Below are positions 56,988-64,000 of a DNA stretch of 64,000 bases, one piece after another. The notes under the pieces were generated by a model. It saw only the letters and a program-made list of their open reading frames with translations. It did not search any database and had not been told where the DNA came from. Origin of the DNA: Nocardia asteroides (lineage in GTDB: Bacteria; Actinomycetota; Actinomycetes; Mycobacteriales; Mycobacteriaceae); contig NZ_CP089214.1 of NCBI RefSeq assembly GCF_021183625.1, forward strand, positions 3,224,001 to 3,288,000, written 5' to 3'. Each line of letters opens with the position of its first letter. Positions within the stretch are counted from its first letter, which is position 1. The translations under genes were made by a program, and so were the position numbers.

Positions 56988-58060
56988 CAGCGGGCCTCCC
57001 CCCGGCACCGGGGCGCCGTGTTGGTGTAGATGGGCTGGTTGACCGTCGGCAGCCCGACCGGCAGGTTCAGCTGCGGCGCGTCCGCGGTGCCGGGGCCGAT
57101 CACCAGGTCGATACCGCAGAGGTAGAACTGGAACCAGGAGCCGTAGCTCCCGACCCGGCCCAGCTTCTCCATCTTGACCGGCAGGTTCTCCAGCGCGGTG
57201 TTCACGTCGTCGCGGCGCTCGGTGATCGTCCCGGCGAGCTGGCTCAGCCCGGCGATCGAGCCCTGCAGCGACGGCCGGGTCGGCTCCAGCAGGTCGGCGG
57301 TGGCGTCGGTCAGCCCGGCGAGCGAGCTCACCGACTGCCCGACCGTGTTCCGCTCCTGGGAGAGCCCGGAGACCAGGGCCTCGGTGTTCACGATGAGCTG
57401 GTCGAACTGGTCGTTGCGGTCGTTCACGGTCTGCAGCACGACGTTCAGGTTGCGGACGAGGTCGCCGATGACGGCGTCCTTGTCCGCGATCTTGTTGGTC
57501 AGGCTCGCGGTGCTCGCCACCAGGTCGCGGATGGTGCCCTGCTCGCCCTGGAAGACCTGGATGATCTCGTAGGAGAGCTTGTTCACGTCCTCCGCGGTGA
57601 GCGTGCGGAACAGCGGCCGGAAGCCGTTGAAGAGCGTGGTCAGGTTGAGCGCCGCCCTGGTGTTCTCCACGGCGATGGTGTCGCCCGCGTTGAGCTTGCG
57701 GCCCTGCTCGCCCGGGCCCTGGTCGAGCGCGATGTAGCGCTGGCCGACCAGGTTCCGGTAGCGGATGGTCGCGATGGTCGAGGCGGGCAGCCAGTCCCGG
57801 TCCTGCAGCTCGAACTCGACCTCGGCCATCCGCCGGTCCACGATCGAGACTGCGGTGACCTTGCCGACCCGCACGCCGGCGATGCGCACCTCGTCCCCCG
57901 GGTTCAGCGAGGTGACGTCGGTGAAGCGGGCCTTGAAGCCGTCGCCGCCGCCGGTGTAGTTGGCGATCGAGAGCCCGAGGATCGTGGTGGCCAGCAGGGT
58001 GACCACGATGAAGACGACGAGTTTGGTCAGCGCACCGCCGACGCCGCGCAGTGCCTTCAT
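56987..58060 (-). CDS. mceB: Mce family protein, MceB position
   Basis: 357 aa. MKALRGVGGALTKLVVFIVV gives the membrane anchor. The MCE domain shows LNPGDEVRIAGVRVGKVTAVSI and LVGQRYIALDQG. A helical region follows. The C-terminus has a cysteine pair (FYLCGIDLV, APRCRGE). It overlaps mceA by four bases (ATGA). Confidence 0.93.
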   Translation of the reverse strand: MKALRGVGGALTKLVVFIVVTLLATTILGLSIANYTGGGDGFKARFTDVTSLNPGDEVRIAGVRVGKVTAVSIVDRRMAEVEFELQDRDWLPASTIATIRYRNLVGQRYIALDQGPGEQGRKLNAGDTIAVENTRAALNLTTLFNGFRPLFRTLTAEDVNKLSYEIIQVFQGEQGTIRDLVASTASLTNKIADKDAVIGDLVRNLNVVLQTVNDRNDQFDQLIVNTEALVSGLSQERNTVGQSVSSLAGLTDATADLLEPTRPSLQGSIAGLSQLAGTITERRDDVNTALENLPVKMEKLGRVGSYGSWFQFYLCGIDLVIGPGTADAPQLNLPVGLPTVNQPIYTNTAPRCRGEAR

Positions 58061-59406
58061 CGGATGCTCACCTCGCTACCGCGGAATGCGGGCGCGCCCA
58101 CCCTGGTCAGCCAGCCGGGCACCTGCTCGGGTGCCACCCCGCTCGCGGCGCCGTAGATGGCCCCGAGCTGCTGCTGCTCCAGCGGCGAGCCCGCCGTTGT
58201 CGGAATGTCGGTCGCCGGGAAGGCGCCGTACTGCGGCTCCGCGAAGTACCCGGTGTCCTGGTCACCCGGGTTCCGGCTCGGGACCGGGTAGGAGCCGTCG
58301 TTGACCGGGCCGCCCGGGTACTGCCCCGGGTCGACGCCGCGCGGGAACTCCGGCACGCAGAACGGGCCGCGGTCGTCGAAGAAGCGCGGTTCGTCCTGGT
58401 TCGGGATATACCGGCCGCGCGGGTTGGTCAGCTCGATGCTGACCCGCGAGCCGGGCCTGCCGGTGCCCGGCCCGAACAGCTCGTCGATACGCGGCTTCAG
58501 CTGCGCGAAGTTCGCCATCGCGCAGGTGAAGGTCGGCGAGTACTTGGCCAGCGATTCCAGGGTGTGCCTGGAGTCGGCGGCCACGTCGATGATGTTGTCC
58601 CGGTTGGCGAGCAGGAAGTCCGTCGTGGTCGCCGCGGACGGGGTCAGCACCTGGAAGAGCACGTCGATGTCGGTGCGGCGCTGCACGATCGTCGCGTTGG
58701 TGGTGCGCAGGTTGTCCAGCGCGGTCACCAGCTGCGGCGCCGCGTCCGAGTAGGTCGCGGCCACCTGCGCGAAGCTGCGCAGGTCCTGCTGGATGTCCGG
58801 CAGGACGCCGTTCAGGTCGCGGAAGATCGAGTCCAGCTTGTCCACCGACTCGCCGAGCGCGGCGCCCTGCCCGGAGAGCGCCTGCGAGAGCGCGCCGAGC
58901 GTGGCGGCCAGGTCCTGCGGCGGGATCGCCTGCAGCAGCGGGAGCAGGTTGTCGAGCAGCTTGCTGATCTCGACGGCGTTGCCCGTCGTGTCCTGCCGCA
59001 GCGTCATCCCCGAGGTGAGGTGCTGCCCGCTCGGGGCCTCCGGGACGACCAGGTCGACGTACCGCTCACCGAACAGCGTCTTGGGCAGCAGCCGCGCGGT
59101 GACGTTGGACGGGATCTGCTCGGCCTTGTCCGGGTCGAGCGCGAGCGCGAGGGTGACCTCGCTGCCCGCGGTATCGCTCGACCGGACCGTGCCGACCTGC
59201 ACGCCGCGCATCTTCACGTCCGCGTTGCGGGTGAGCGCGTTGCCGACGCTGTCGGTCTTCAGGTCCACGTCGACGGTGTCGACGAAGGTCTTGTTGTAGA
59301 TCGCGATCGTCGACCAGACGAACACCGCGCACAACACGAAGAAGATGATCCCCAGCACGCGCACCCGAAGTTTCTCGGTCGCCCGCCAGGTCTGCGTCCC
59401 GCTCAT
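58057..59406 (-). CDS. mceA: Mce family protein, MceA position
   Basis: 449 aa, the longest of the six. A membrane helix (VLGIIFFVLCAVFVW) precedes the MCE domain (LTRNADVKMRGVQVGTVR, LFGERYVDLVVPE). The C-terminal 120 residues are Pro/Gly-rich, typical of MceA. It follows yrbEB after a gap containing a large stem-loop and has a G-rich ribosome site before ATG. Confidence 0.94.
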   Translation of the reverse strand: MSGTQTWRATEKLRVRVLGIIFFVLCAVFVWSTIAIYNKTFVDTVDVDLKTDSVGNALTRNADVKMRGVQVGTVRSSDTAGSEVTLALALDPDKAEQIPSNVTARLLPKTLFGERYVDLVVPEAPSGQHLTSGMTLRQDTTGNAVEISKLLDNLLPLLQAIPPQDLAATLGALSQALSGQGAALGESVDKLDSIFRDLNGVLPDIQQDLRSFAQVAATYSDAAPQLVTALDNLRTTNATIVQRRTDIDVLFQVLTPSAATTTDFLLANRDNIIDVAADSRHTLESLAKYSPTFTCAMANFAQLKPRIDELFGPGTGRPGSRVSIELTNPRGRYIPNQDEPRFFDDRGPFCVPEFPRGVDPGQYPGGPVNDGSYPVPSRNPGDQDTGYFAEPQYGAFPATDIPTTAGSPLEQQQLGAIYGAASGVAPEQVPGWLTRVGAPAFRGSEVSIR

Positions 59407-59420
59407 GCCGAGCCCCCTCT

Positions 59421-59487
59421 CCGGATGAGCGAGAGCCCTCCGTGGCTACGCTTCGCTCCCGCCTCCGGGCTTGACTCGCTCATCCGG
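59421..59487 (-). repeat. Intercistronic stem-loop between yrbEB and mceA
   Basis: Perfect 13-bp arms CCGGATGAGCGAG and CTCGCTCATCCGG flank a 41-base loop. The right arm covers the yrbEB stop. It is the only real gap among the tightly packed yrbE and mceA-F genes. The loop has the sequence GCTACGCTTCGCTCCC, which looks like a dispersed repeat. A role in mRNA processing or differential expression is inference. Confidence 0.6.
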
Positions 59488-60346
59488 CCACCCGCACCGT
59501 CGTAGTAGTGCCCCAGATAGCAAGGCTGAGGAAGAAGTCCAGCACCATCACCAGCACGATCGCGGCACGCACCGCCCGGCCGACGGCGACGCCGACGCCC
59601 GCGGGCCCGCCGGTGGCGTGGAAGCCGTAGTAGCAGTGCACCAGGATGATGACGAACGCGAATATCAGGACTTTGAGGAACGAATAGAGCACGTCCTCCG
59701 GTGGCAGGAACAACCCGAAATAGTGGTCGTACGAGCCACTGGATTGTCCGTTGAACCAGACGTTGATCAACCGCGAGGCGACGAAGGTGCCGAGCAGCCC
59801 GACCACGTACAGCGGGATCACCGCGAGGAAACCCGCGATCACCCGGGAGGTGACCAGGAACGGCACACCGGGCACCGCCATCACCTCGAGCGCATCGATC
59901 TCCTCGGAGATCCGCATGGCGCCGAGCTGGGCGGTGAAACCACAACCCACCGTCGCCGAGAGCGCGAGCGCCGCGACCAGCGGGGCGATCTCACGGGTGT
60001 TGATGTAGGCGGTCAGGAAGCCGGTGAGCACCGAGCTGCCGAGCGCGTCCAGCGCCTTGAAGCCCTGCAGGCCGACGACGACGCCGACCGAGCCGGACAT
60101 GAAGACGATCACGCCGATGGTGCCGCCGATCACCGCGAGCGCACCGCTGCCGAAGGTGACCTCGGCCAGCAGCCGCATCACTTCCTTGCGGTAGTGCACC
60201 GCGGTCTTCGGAATCCACGCGATCGCGCGCGAATAGAACGACATCTGTTCGCCGGCGCGGTCGATCACGTTCAGCGGAACGCGCGCGATTTCCCCTGCCC
60301 GGCGGCTGGCCTTCGCGAGAACCGGGGGGCGATAGTGAGTTGCCAT
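59480..60346 (-). CDS. yrbEB: YrbEB (MlaE-like) permease subunit
   Basis: 288 aa. It is hydrophobic throughout, with the MlaE pattern GCGFTAQLGAMRISEEIDALEVMAVPGVPFLVTSR (positions about 135-170), GVIVFMSGSVGVVVGLQG and the C-terminal HCYYGFHATGGPAGVG. It forms the inner-membrane permease with YrbEA. It starts three bases after yrbEA. Confidence 0.95.
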   Translation of the reverse strand: MATHYRPPVLAKASRRAGEIARVPLNVIDRAGEQMSFYSRAIAWIPKTAVHYRKEVMRLLAEVTFGSGALAVIGGTIGVIVFMSGSVGVVVGLQGFKALDALGSSVLTGFLTAYINTREIAPLVAALALSATVGCGFTAQLGAMRISEEIDALEVMAVPGVPFLVTSRVIAGFLAVIPLYVVGLLGTFVASRLINVWFNGQSSGSYDHYFGLFLPPEDVLYSFLKVLIFAFVIILVHCYYGFHATGGPAGVGVAVGRAVRAAIVLVMVLDFFLSLAIWGTTTTVRVAG

Positions 60347-60349
60347 CGA

Positions 60350-61144
60350 TCAGGTGCCTTTGGCGGGAATGATCTGGAGGTACACGAGGGTGAGAACCAA
60401 ATTCACGAAGAACAGAACCAAGAACGTGATGACCACGGATTGATTCACCGCCTCACCGACTCCTTTCGGACCGCCCTTGGGGTGCAGGCCCTTGTACGCC
60501 GCGATCACTCCGGCGAGCAGGCCGAATATCGCCGCCTTGATCTCGCCGATCCAGAGATCGGGTAGCTGAGCGAGCGCCGAGAACGACGCCAGGTAGGCAC
60601 CCGGGGTGCCGCCCTGCAGCGTGACGTTGAAGAAGTAGCCGCCGGCGATGCCGACGACCGAGACCAGTCCGTTGAGCAGCAGCGCCACGAGCGTCATCCC
60701 GAGCACCCGGGGAACCACGAGCTTCTGGATCGGGTCGACGCCGAGCACCTCGAGCGCGTCGATCTCCTCACGGATGGTGCGCGAGCCGAGATCGGCCGCG
60801 ACCGCCGACCCGGCGGCGCCCGCGATGATCAACGCGGTCACCACCGGAGCGGCCTGCTGGACCGTAGCCAGCACACTGGTCGCGCCGGTGAACGACTCGG
60901 CGCCCAACTGCTTGATGAGCGAGCCGGTCTGCAACGCCACCACAGCACCGAAGGGAATCGCGACGAGGGCGCTCGGCAGGATCGAAACACTGGCGATGAA
61001 CCAGGACTGTTCGATGAAATCCCGCCATTGGAAAGGGCGCCGGAACGTCTTGCGAAACACGTCGAGCATCAGGGCGAAAATATTGCCGGCCTGTGCAAAG
61101 CCGGACTCGACCGGAGCCCGCAATCGCGACAGGGAAGAATCCAC
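60350..61144 (-). CDS. yrbEA: YrbEA (MlaE-like) permease subunit
   Basis: 264 aa. It has several membrane segments and the permease signature GSAVAADLGSRTIREEIDALEVLGVDPIQKLV, and ends with YKGLHPKGGPKGVGEAVNQSVV. The EEIDALEVLG loop couples to the MceG ATPase. GTG 61144 is the start, 11 bp after mceG, so both are in one transcript. Confidence 0.95.
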   Translation of the reverse strand: MDSSLSRLRAPVESGFAQAGNIFALMLDVFRKTFRRPFQWRDFIEQSWFIASVSILPSALVAIPFGAVVALQTGSLIKQLGAESFTGATSVLATVQQAAPVVTALIIAGAAGSAVAADLGSRTIREEIDALEVLGVDPIQKLVVPRVLGMTLVALLLNGLVSVVGIAGGYFFNVTLQGGTPGAYLASFSALAQLPDLWIGEIKAAIFGLLAGVIAAYKGLHPKGGPKGVGEAVNQSVVITFLVLFFVNLVLTLVYLQIIPAKGT

Positions 61145-61155
61145 GATGGCGTATG

Positions 61156-62232
61156 TTACCCGTCGGTTCGGCTCTGGCGAACACTGGTGTCATATGACTG
61201 GGCACGGAATCTCTCGGTATCCGCTGTGCTGTATGCCATAACCTGCGTGTCGTTGCTCTGGTCGAGTGATTCGCGGATGGCGGCCTGCGCGGCGTGCGGC
61301 AGCGTGTGCATGATCTCGCGCACCCGCTCCTGCCGCCGCAGCACACCCTGACGCACCGGCATGCCGGGGGTGGCCCGCATCTGCGGAATGATCCCCTCGA
61401 CCTCTTCCGCGCCACCGTGGTGGTGCCCGGCGTCAACGAGCGCCTGCTCGCGCGCCATCTGGGTCTCGTCCTTCTCCTCCGACATCCCGATCGGCCCGAT
61501 CATGCGGCCGTTCAGGAACTGCTTCACCACCGGCTCCTCGGAGGTGAGCAGCACCTCGCGCGGGCCGAACATCACCAGCTGACGGCGGAACAGCATCCCG
61601 ATGTTGTCCGGAACCGACCGTGCCAGGTTGATGTTGTGCGTGACGATCAGAATCGTCGCGTCGATCTGAGCATTGATGTCGATCAGCAGCTGCGACAGGT
61701 ACGACGTACGCACCGGATCCAAGCCGGAGTCGGGCTCGTCGACCAGGATGATCTGCGGATCCAGCACCAGCGCCCGCGCCAGCCCGGCACGCTTGCGCAT
61801 ACCACCGGAGATCTCACCCGGCAGCTTGCCCTCGGCCCCGATCAGACCGGTCAGCTCCAGCTTCTCCATCACGATCTGCCGGATCTCGGACTCCGACTTC
61901 TTCGTGTGCTCGCGCAGCGGGAACGCGACGTTGTCGAACAGGTTCATCGACCCGAACAGCGCACCGTCCTGGAACAGCACCCCGAACAGCTTCCGGATCT
62001 CGTAGAGCTGCTTGTTCGAGCAGGTGGTGATATCCACCCCGTCGATGAAGATCGACCCGCGCTCCGGGCGCAACAGCCCGATCAGCGACTTCAGGAACAC
62101 CGACTTGCCCGTGCCCGAGGGGCCGAGCAGCGCGCTGACCTCACCGGAGGGCAGCGTCAGCGAAACATCCTGCCAAATCCGCTGCGAGCCGAAGGACTTG
62201 GTAACTCCCTCGGTCCTGACCTCGACGCCCAC
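61156..62232 (-). CDS. mceG: MceG/Mkl ATPase energising Mce import
   Basis: 358 aa. It is an ABC ATPase with Walker A GPSGTGKSVFL, signature ISGGMRKRAGLARAL, Walker B IILVDEPDSGLDP and switch VTHNI. The 100-residue C-terminal extension (GPIGMSEEKDETQMAREQAL) is the actinobacterial MceG-specific tail. It closely resembles M. tuberculosis Mkl (Rv0655). GTG 62232 is chosen because GGAGG lies five bases upstream; GTG 62244 is the alternative. Unlike in M. tuberculosis, it is followed directly by yrbE-mce genes. Confidence 0.95.
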   Translation of the reverse strand: MGVEVRTEGVTKSFGSQRIWQDVSLTLPSGEVSALLGPSGTGKSVFLKSLIGLLRPERGSIFIDGVDITTCSNKQLYEIRKLFGVLFQDGALFGSMNLFDNVAFPLREHTKKSESEIRQIVMEKLELTGLIGAEGKLPGEISGGMRKRAGLARALVLDPQIILVDEPDSGLDPVRTSYLSQLLIDINAQIDATILIVTHNINLARSVPDNIGMLFRRQLVMFGPREVLLTSEEPVVKQFLNGRMIGPIGMSEEKDETQMAREQALVDAGHHHGGAEEVEGIIPQMRATPGMPVRQGVLRRQERVREIMHTLPHAAQAAIRESLDQSNDTQVMAYSTADTERFRAQSYDTSVRQSRTDG

Positions 62233-62261
62233 GCGTACCTCCACACAGTTTCCGGCGAACG

Positions 62262-62327
62262 GTCCACTGTGGGAGCCGGCGAAGAGCGCCGGTGCGTCAC
62301 ATCACAGTGGGTCGGGCCACTGTATCC
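62262..62327 (-). promoter_or_regulatory. Promoter/operator region of the mceG-mce operon
   Basis: A TACAGT -10-like box is at 62327-62322. It overlaps an inverted repeat ACAGTGG-6 bp-CCACTGT (62305-62324). A further CCACTGTGG copy is at about 62264. Repeated half-sites beside a -10 box suggest a repressor operator. The -35 element is weak. Confidence 0.4.
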
Positions 62328-62415
62328 CATGCTTCTGACCGGGCACACCCCTACCTGACTGGTGAGTAACCCGTGTCGTCGCCGATATCCGCCCAGGTAG
62401 GCGCAGGAGAGGCCG

Positions 62416-62459
62416 AAAAAGCCGAACGGGCGGTTCCCTCCAGGGGAACCGCCCGTTCG
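62416..62459 (-). terminator. Rho-independent terminator downstream of rplL
   Basis: Near-perfect 16-bp arms CGAACGGGCGGTTCCC and its complement flank a four-base loop (62423-62459). A CTTTTT run follows at 62421-62416 on the minus strand. It separates the rplJ-rplL unit from the mceG operon. Confidence 0.9.
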
Positions 62460-62496
62460 CATGTCCTCCGCCGATTGGGGGCGGAAAAAGACCGTC

Positions 62497-62874
62497 TTAC
62501 TTGACCGACACCTTGGCGCCGGCGCCTTCCAGCTTCTCCTTGGCGGCCTCGGCGGCAGCCTTGTCGACCTTCTCCAGGATGGCCTTCGGCGCGCTCTCGA
62601 CGAGGTCCTTGGCCTCCTTCAGCCCCAGGCCGGAGACGATCTCGCGGACCACCTTGATGACCTGGATCTTCTTGTCGCCTGCGCCCTCGAGGACGACGTC
62701 GAACTCGTCCTGCTCGGCCTCGGCCTCGGCCGGGGCGGCAGCCGCGGCACCCGCGACGGCGACCGGGGCGGCGGCGGTGACCTCGAACTTGTCCTCGAAC
62801 TTCTTCACGAAGTCGGAGAGCTCGAGCAGGGTCATGTTGCCGAAGGTCTCGAGCAGCTCGTCAACGTTGGCCAT
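62497..62874 (-). CDS. rplL: 50S ribosomal protein L7/L12
   Basis: 125 aa. The N-terminal dimerisation helix ([22 protein letters not shown]), the Ala/Glu hinge and the C-terminal [21 protein letters not shown]...[12 protein letters not shown] domain are all intact. It recruits translation factors to the stalk. It follows rplJ after 54 bp. Confidence 0.98.
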   Translation of the reverse strand: MANVDELLETFGNMTLLELSDFVKKFEDKFEVTAAAPVAVAGAAAAAPAEAEAEQDEFDVVLEGAGDKKIQVIKVVREIVSGLGLKEAKDLVESAPKAILEKVDKAAAEAAKEKLEGAGAKVSVK

Positions 62875-62928
62875 TGTTGTTCCTTTCGAAGTATGTGGTG
62901 TGGACGTGGGTGGCAACCACCCGGCGGA

Positions 62929-63510
62929 TCACTCCGCGGTCTCGGCCTCGGGCTCGGCGGCCTCGGCGGGCGCGGCAGCGCCCGCAGCGCCTTCTTCGGA
63001 GCGCTTCTTCTCCTCCAGCGCGGCGGCCAGCCTGGCCACCTGCGAAGCGGGAGCGGCGAAGAGCCCGGCGGCCTTGGCCAGGTTGCCCTTGAGCGCGCCT
63101 GCCAGCTTGGCCAGCAGCACCTCGCGGGACTCCAGGTCGGCGATCCGCTCGACCTCGGACACGGACAGCGGCGCGCCGTCCATGTACCCGCCCTTGATGA
63201 CGAGGGCCTTGTTGTCCTTCGCGAACGCCTTCAGCGCCTTCGCCGCCTCGACCGGCTCACCGCTGACGAAGGTGATGGCGGTGGGGCCGACGAACAGCTC
63301 GTCCAGGCCTTGCACGCCCGCTTCCGCAGCGGCGCGCTTGACCAGGGTGTTCTTGGCGACGGAGTAGGTGGCCTCGGAACCGAGGGCCCGGCGCAGCTCG
63401 GTCAGCTTGCCGACCGAAAGACCACGGTATTCCGTGATCACGGTGGCGGTGGAGCTCCGGAACTGCTCCGTGATCTCCGCGACCGCGGTGATCTTCTCGG
63501 CATTCGCCAT
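62929..63510 (-). CDS. rplJ: 50S ribosomal protein L10
   Basis: 193 aa. It begins [13 protein letters not shown] and contains [22 protein letters not shown] and [13 protein letters not shown]. The acidic Ala/Glu C-terminal tail is longer than in E. coli. L10 anchors L7/L12 dimers. Its long leader carries an attenuator-like hairpin, consistent with autogenous control. Confidence 0.97.
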   Translation of the reverse strand: MANAEKITAVAEITEQFRSSTATVITEYRGLSVGKLTELRRALGSEATYSVAKNTLVKRAAAEAGVQGLDELFVGPTAITFVSGEPVEAAKALKAFAKDNKALVIKGGYMDGAPLSVSEVERIADLESREVLLAKLAGALKGNLAKAAGLFAAPASQVARLAAALEEKKRSEEGAAGAAAPAEAAEPEAETAE

Positions 63511-63569
63511 ACTTCGCCTCCTCTCTCGATGGTCGGTACGTGACGTACCACCGAACGAATGGGCCGGCG

Positions 63570-63608
63570 AAAGAACAAGCGCCCCGGACGCAGAGCGTTC
63601 CGGGGCGC
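63570..63608 (-). ncRNA. rplJ leader hairpin, candidate attenuator (L10 leader)
   Basis: Perfect 10-bp arms GCGCCCCGGA/TCCGGGGCGC (63579-63608) are followed on the minus strand by TTGTTCTTT (63578-63570). The hairpin sits about 60 nt before the rplJ start in a leader of roughly 270 nt. That is where the L10 leader senses free L10-L7/L12 complex. Confidence 0.65.
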
Positions 63609-63783
63609 ACAGGAAACACCGTGCCGGACACTGCCCGGCGAACGGAATCCCGACCTCGGCTCTCCCTGCGTGGGCCGCCGGCACTCTGGCCGGACCTTCG
63701 ACCGATTCCGTGCGGAATCGACGACCAACGGTCTTCGGTAGAACGATGGGGGGTGGGTGCGAACGTGCCGCACACCGTTGTCC

Positions 63784-63812
63784 AGTCTACATATGTCGTG
63801 GGTAAATCCCAA
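63784..63812 (-). promoter_or_regulatory. Putative rplJ promoter
   Basis: TTGGGA (63812-63807) and TAGACT (63789-63784) are separated by 17 bp on the minus strand, just downstream of the rplA terminator. Confidence 0.5.
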
Positions 63813-63831
63813 AACGGCCGGAAAAGCACAG

Positions 63832-63860
63832 CGGCGGGAACGCGAATCGCGTTCCCGCCG
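63832..63860 (-). terminator. Hairpin terminator downstream of rplA
   Basis: Perfect 13-bp arms CGGCGGGAACGCG and its complement flank AAT, 24 bp after the rplA stop. A CTTTTCC stretch follows on the minus strand. Confidence 0.8.
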
Positions 63861-63884
63861 CGGCGGTTTCGTGCAGGGCGAGGA

Positions 63885-64000
63885 CTACGCCTCGTCCTCC
63901 AGGAGGTTGCGGGTGCGGTTCGGGTCCACCGGGATGCCCGGGCCGGTGTTCGTCGACACCGTCACCTTCTTGACGTAGCGCCCCTTCGCGGTCGACGGCT
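63885..64000 (-). CDS. rplA: 50S ribosomal protein L1, C-terminal fragment
   Basis: Only the last 38 codons are in the window; the gene continues past the right edge. The tail [19 protein letters not shown] then [12 protein letters not shown] is the conserved end of actinobacterial L1. It lies directly upstream of rplJ, as expected for the ribosomal stalk region. Confidence 0.93.
   Translation of the reverse strand, partial: PSTAKGRYVKKVTVSTNTGPGIPVDPNRTRNLLEDEA

Overview
The window is very GC-rich actinobacterial chromosome. Its content points to a Nocardia-like member of the Mycobacteriales: mycofactocin genes, a full mce lipid-import operon with its own MceG ATPase, paired DUF3558-type lipoproteins, a WXG100-type secreted protein pair and a giant NRPS. 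The backbone genes are read almost entirely from the minus strand, in the order rplA, rplJ, rplL, mceG, mce operon, rpoB, rpoC, accessory block, rpsL, rpsG, fusA, tuf, reductase, mftF, mftG, NRPS. This is the familiar mycobacterial rplJ-to-mycofactocin neighbourhood, enlarged by insertions.

Layout by region. 1-11642: most of an NRPS (four modules visible, the last cut by the window edge), followed upstream by an AT-rich control region and a GAF-domain regulator (12083-13483). 13608-16448: mftG and mftF, the glycosylation and dehydrogenase end of the mycofactocin locus, without mftA-E beside them. 16758-18513: a TetR regulator and a KshB-like reductase, each preceded by nearly the same AACACGTT operator. 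18532-21409: a DNA alkylation-repair HEAT protein, an Asp/Glu racemase and a ferredoxin reductase. 21571-25939: tuf, fusA, rpsG and rpsL. 26231-29143: two lipoproteins, 4-hydroxyphenylpyruvate dioxygenase and a divergent Lrp regulator. 29209-40679: mixed accessory metabolism and regulators, including an EspC-like/WXG-transglycosylase pair, an acyl-ACP thioesterase, FprB, SixA, MerR with an aldo-keto reductase, an acetyltransferase with a pirin, and ArsR with an SRPBCC protein. 40695-42436: an OLD-like AAA ATPase overlapping a TOPRIM-like gene, a good candidate for an uncharacterised defence module. 42540-50105: rpoC and rpoB. 50525-62232: an 11-gene operon of mceG, yrbEA, yrbEB, mceA-F and two Mce-associated proteins. 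62497-64000: rplL, rplJ with its leader, and the end of rplA.

How the genes work together. MceG supplies ATP hydrolysis for the YrbE permease, the six Mce proteins form the periplasmic lipid conduit, and the two Mas proteins probably stabilise it, so one transcript could encode a whole importer. MftF and MftG belong to redox-cofactor maturation and reoxidation, but need precursor-processing genes from elsewhere. The NRPS adenylation pockets read as Ser, unresolved, Ser, then an incomplete domain. Clear hairpin terminators close the rplL, rplA, tuf and rpoC units.

Limits: all calls come from reading the sequence. No homology search or structure prediction was run. No tRNA, rRNA, CRISPR array, insertion sequence or origin was recognised.
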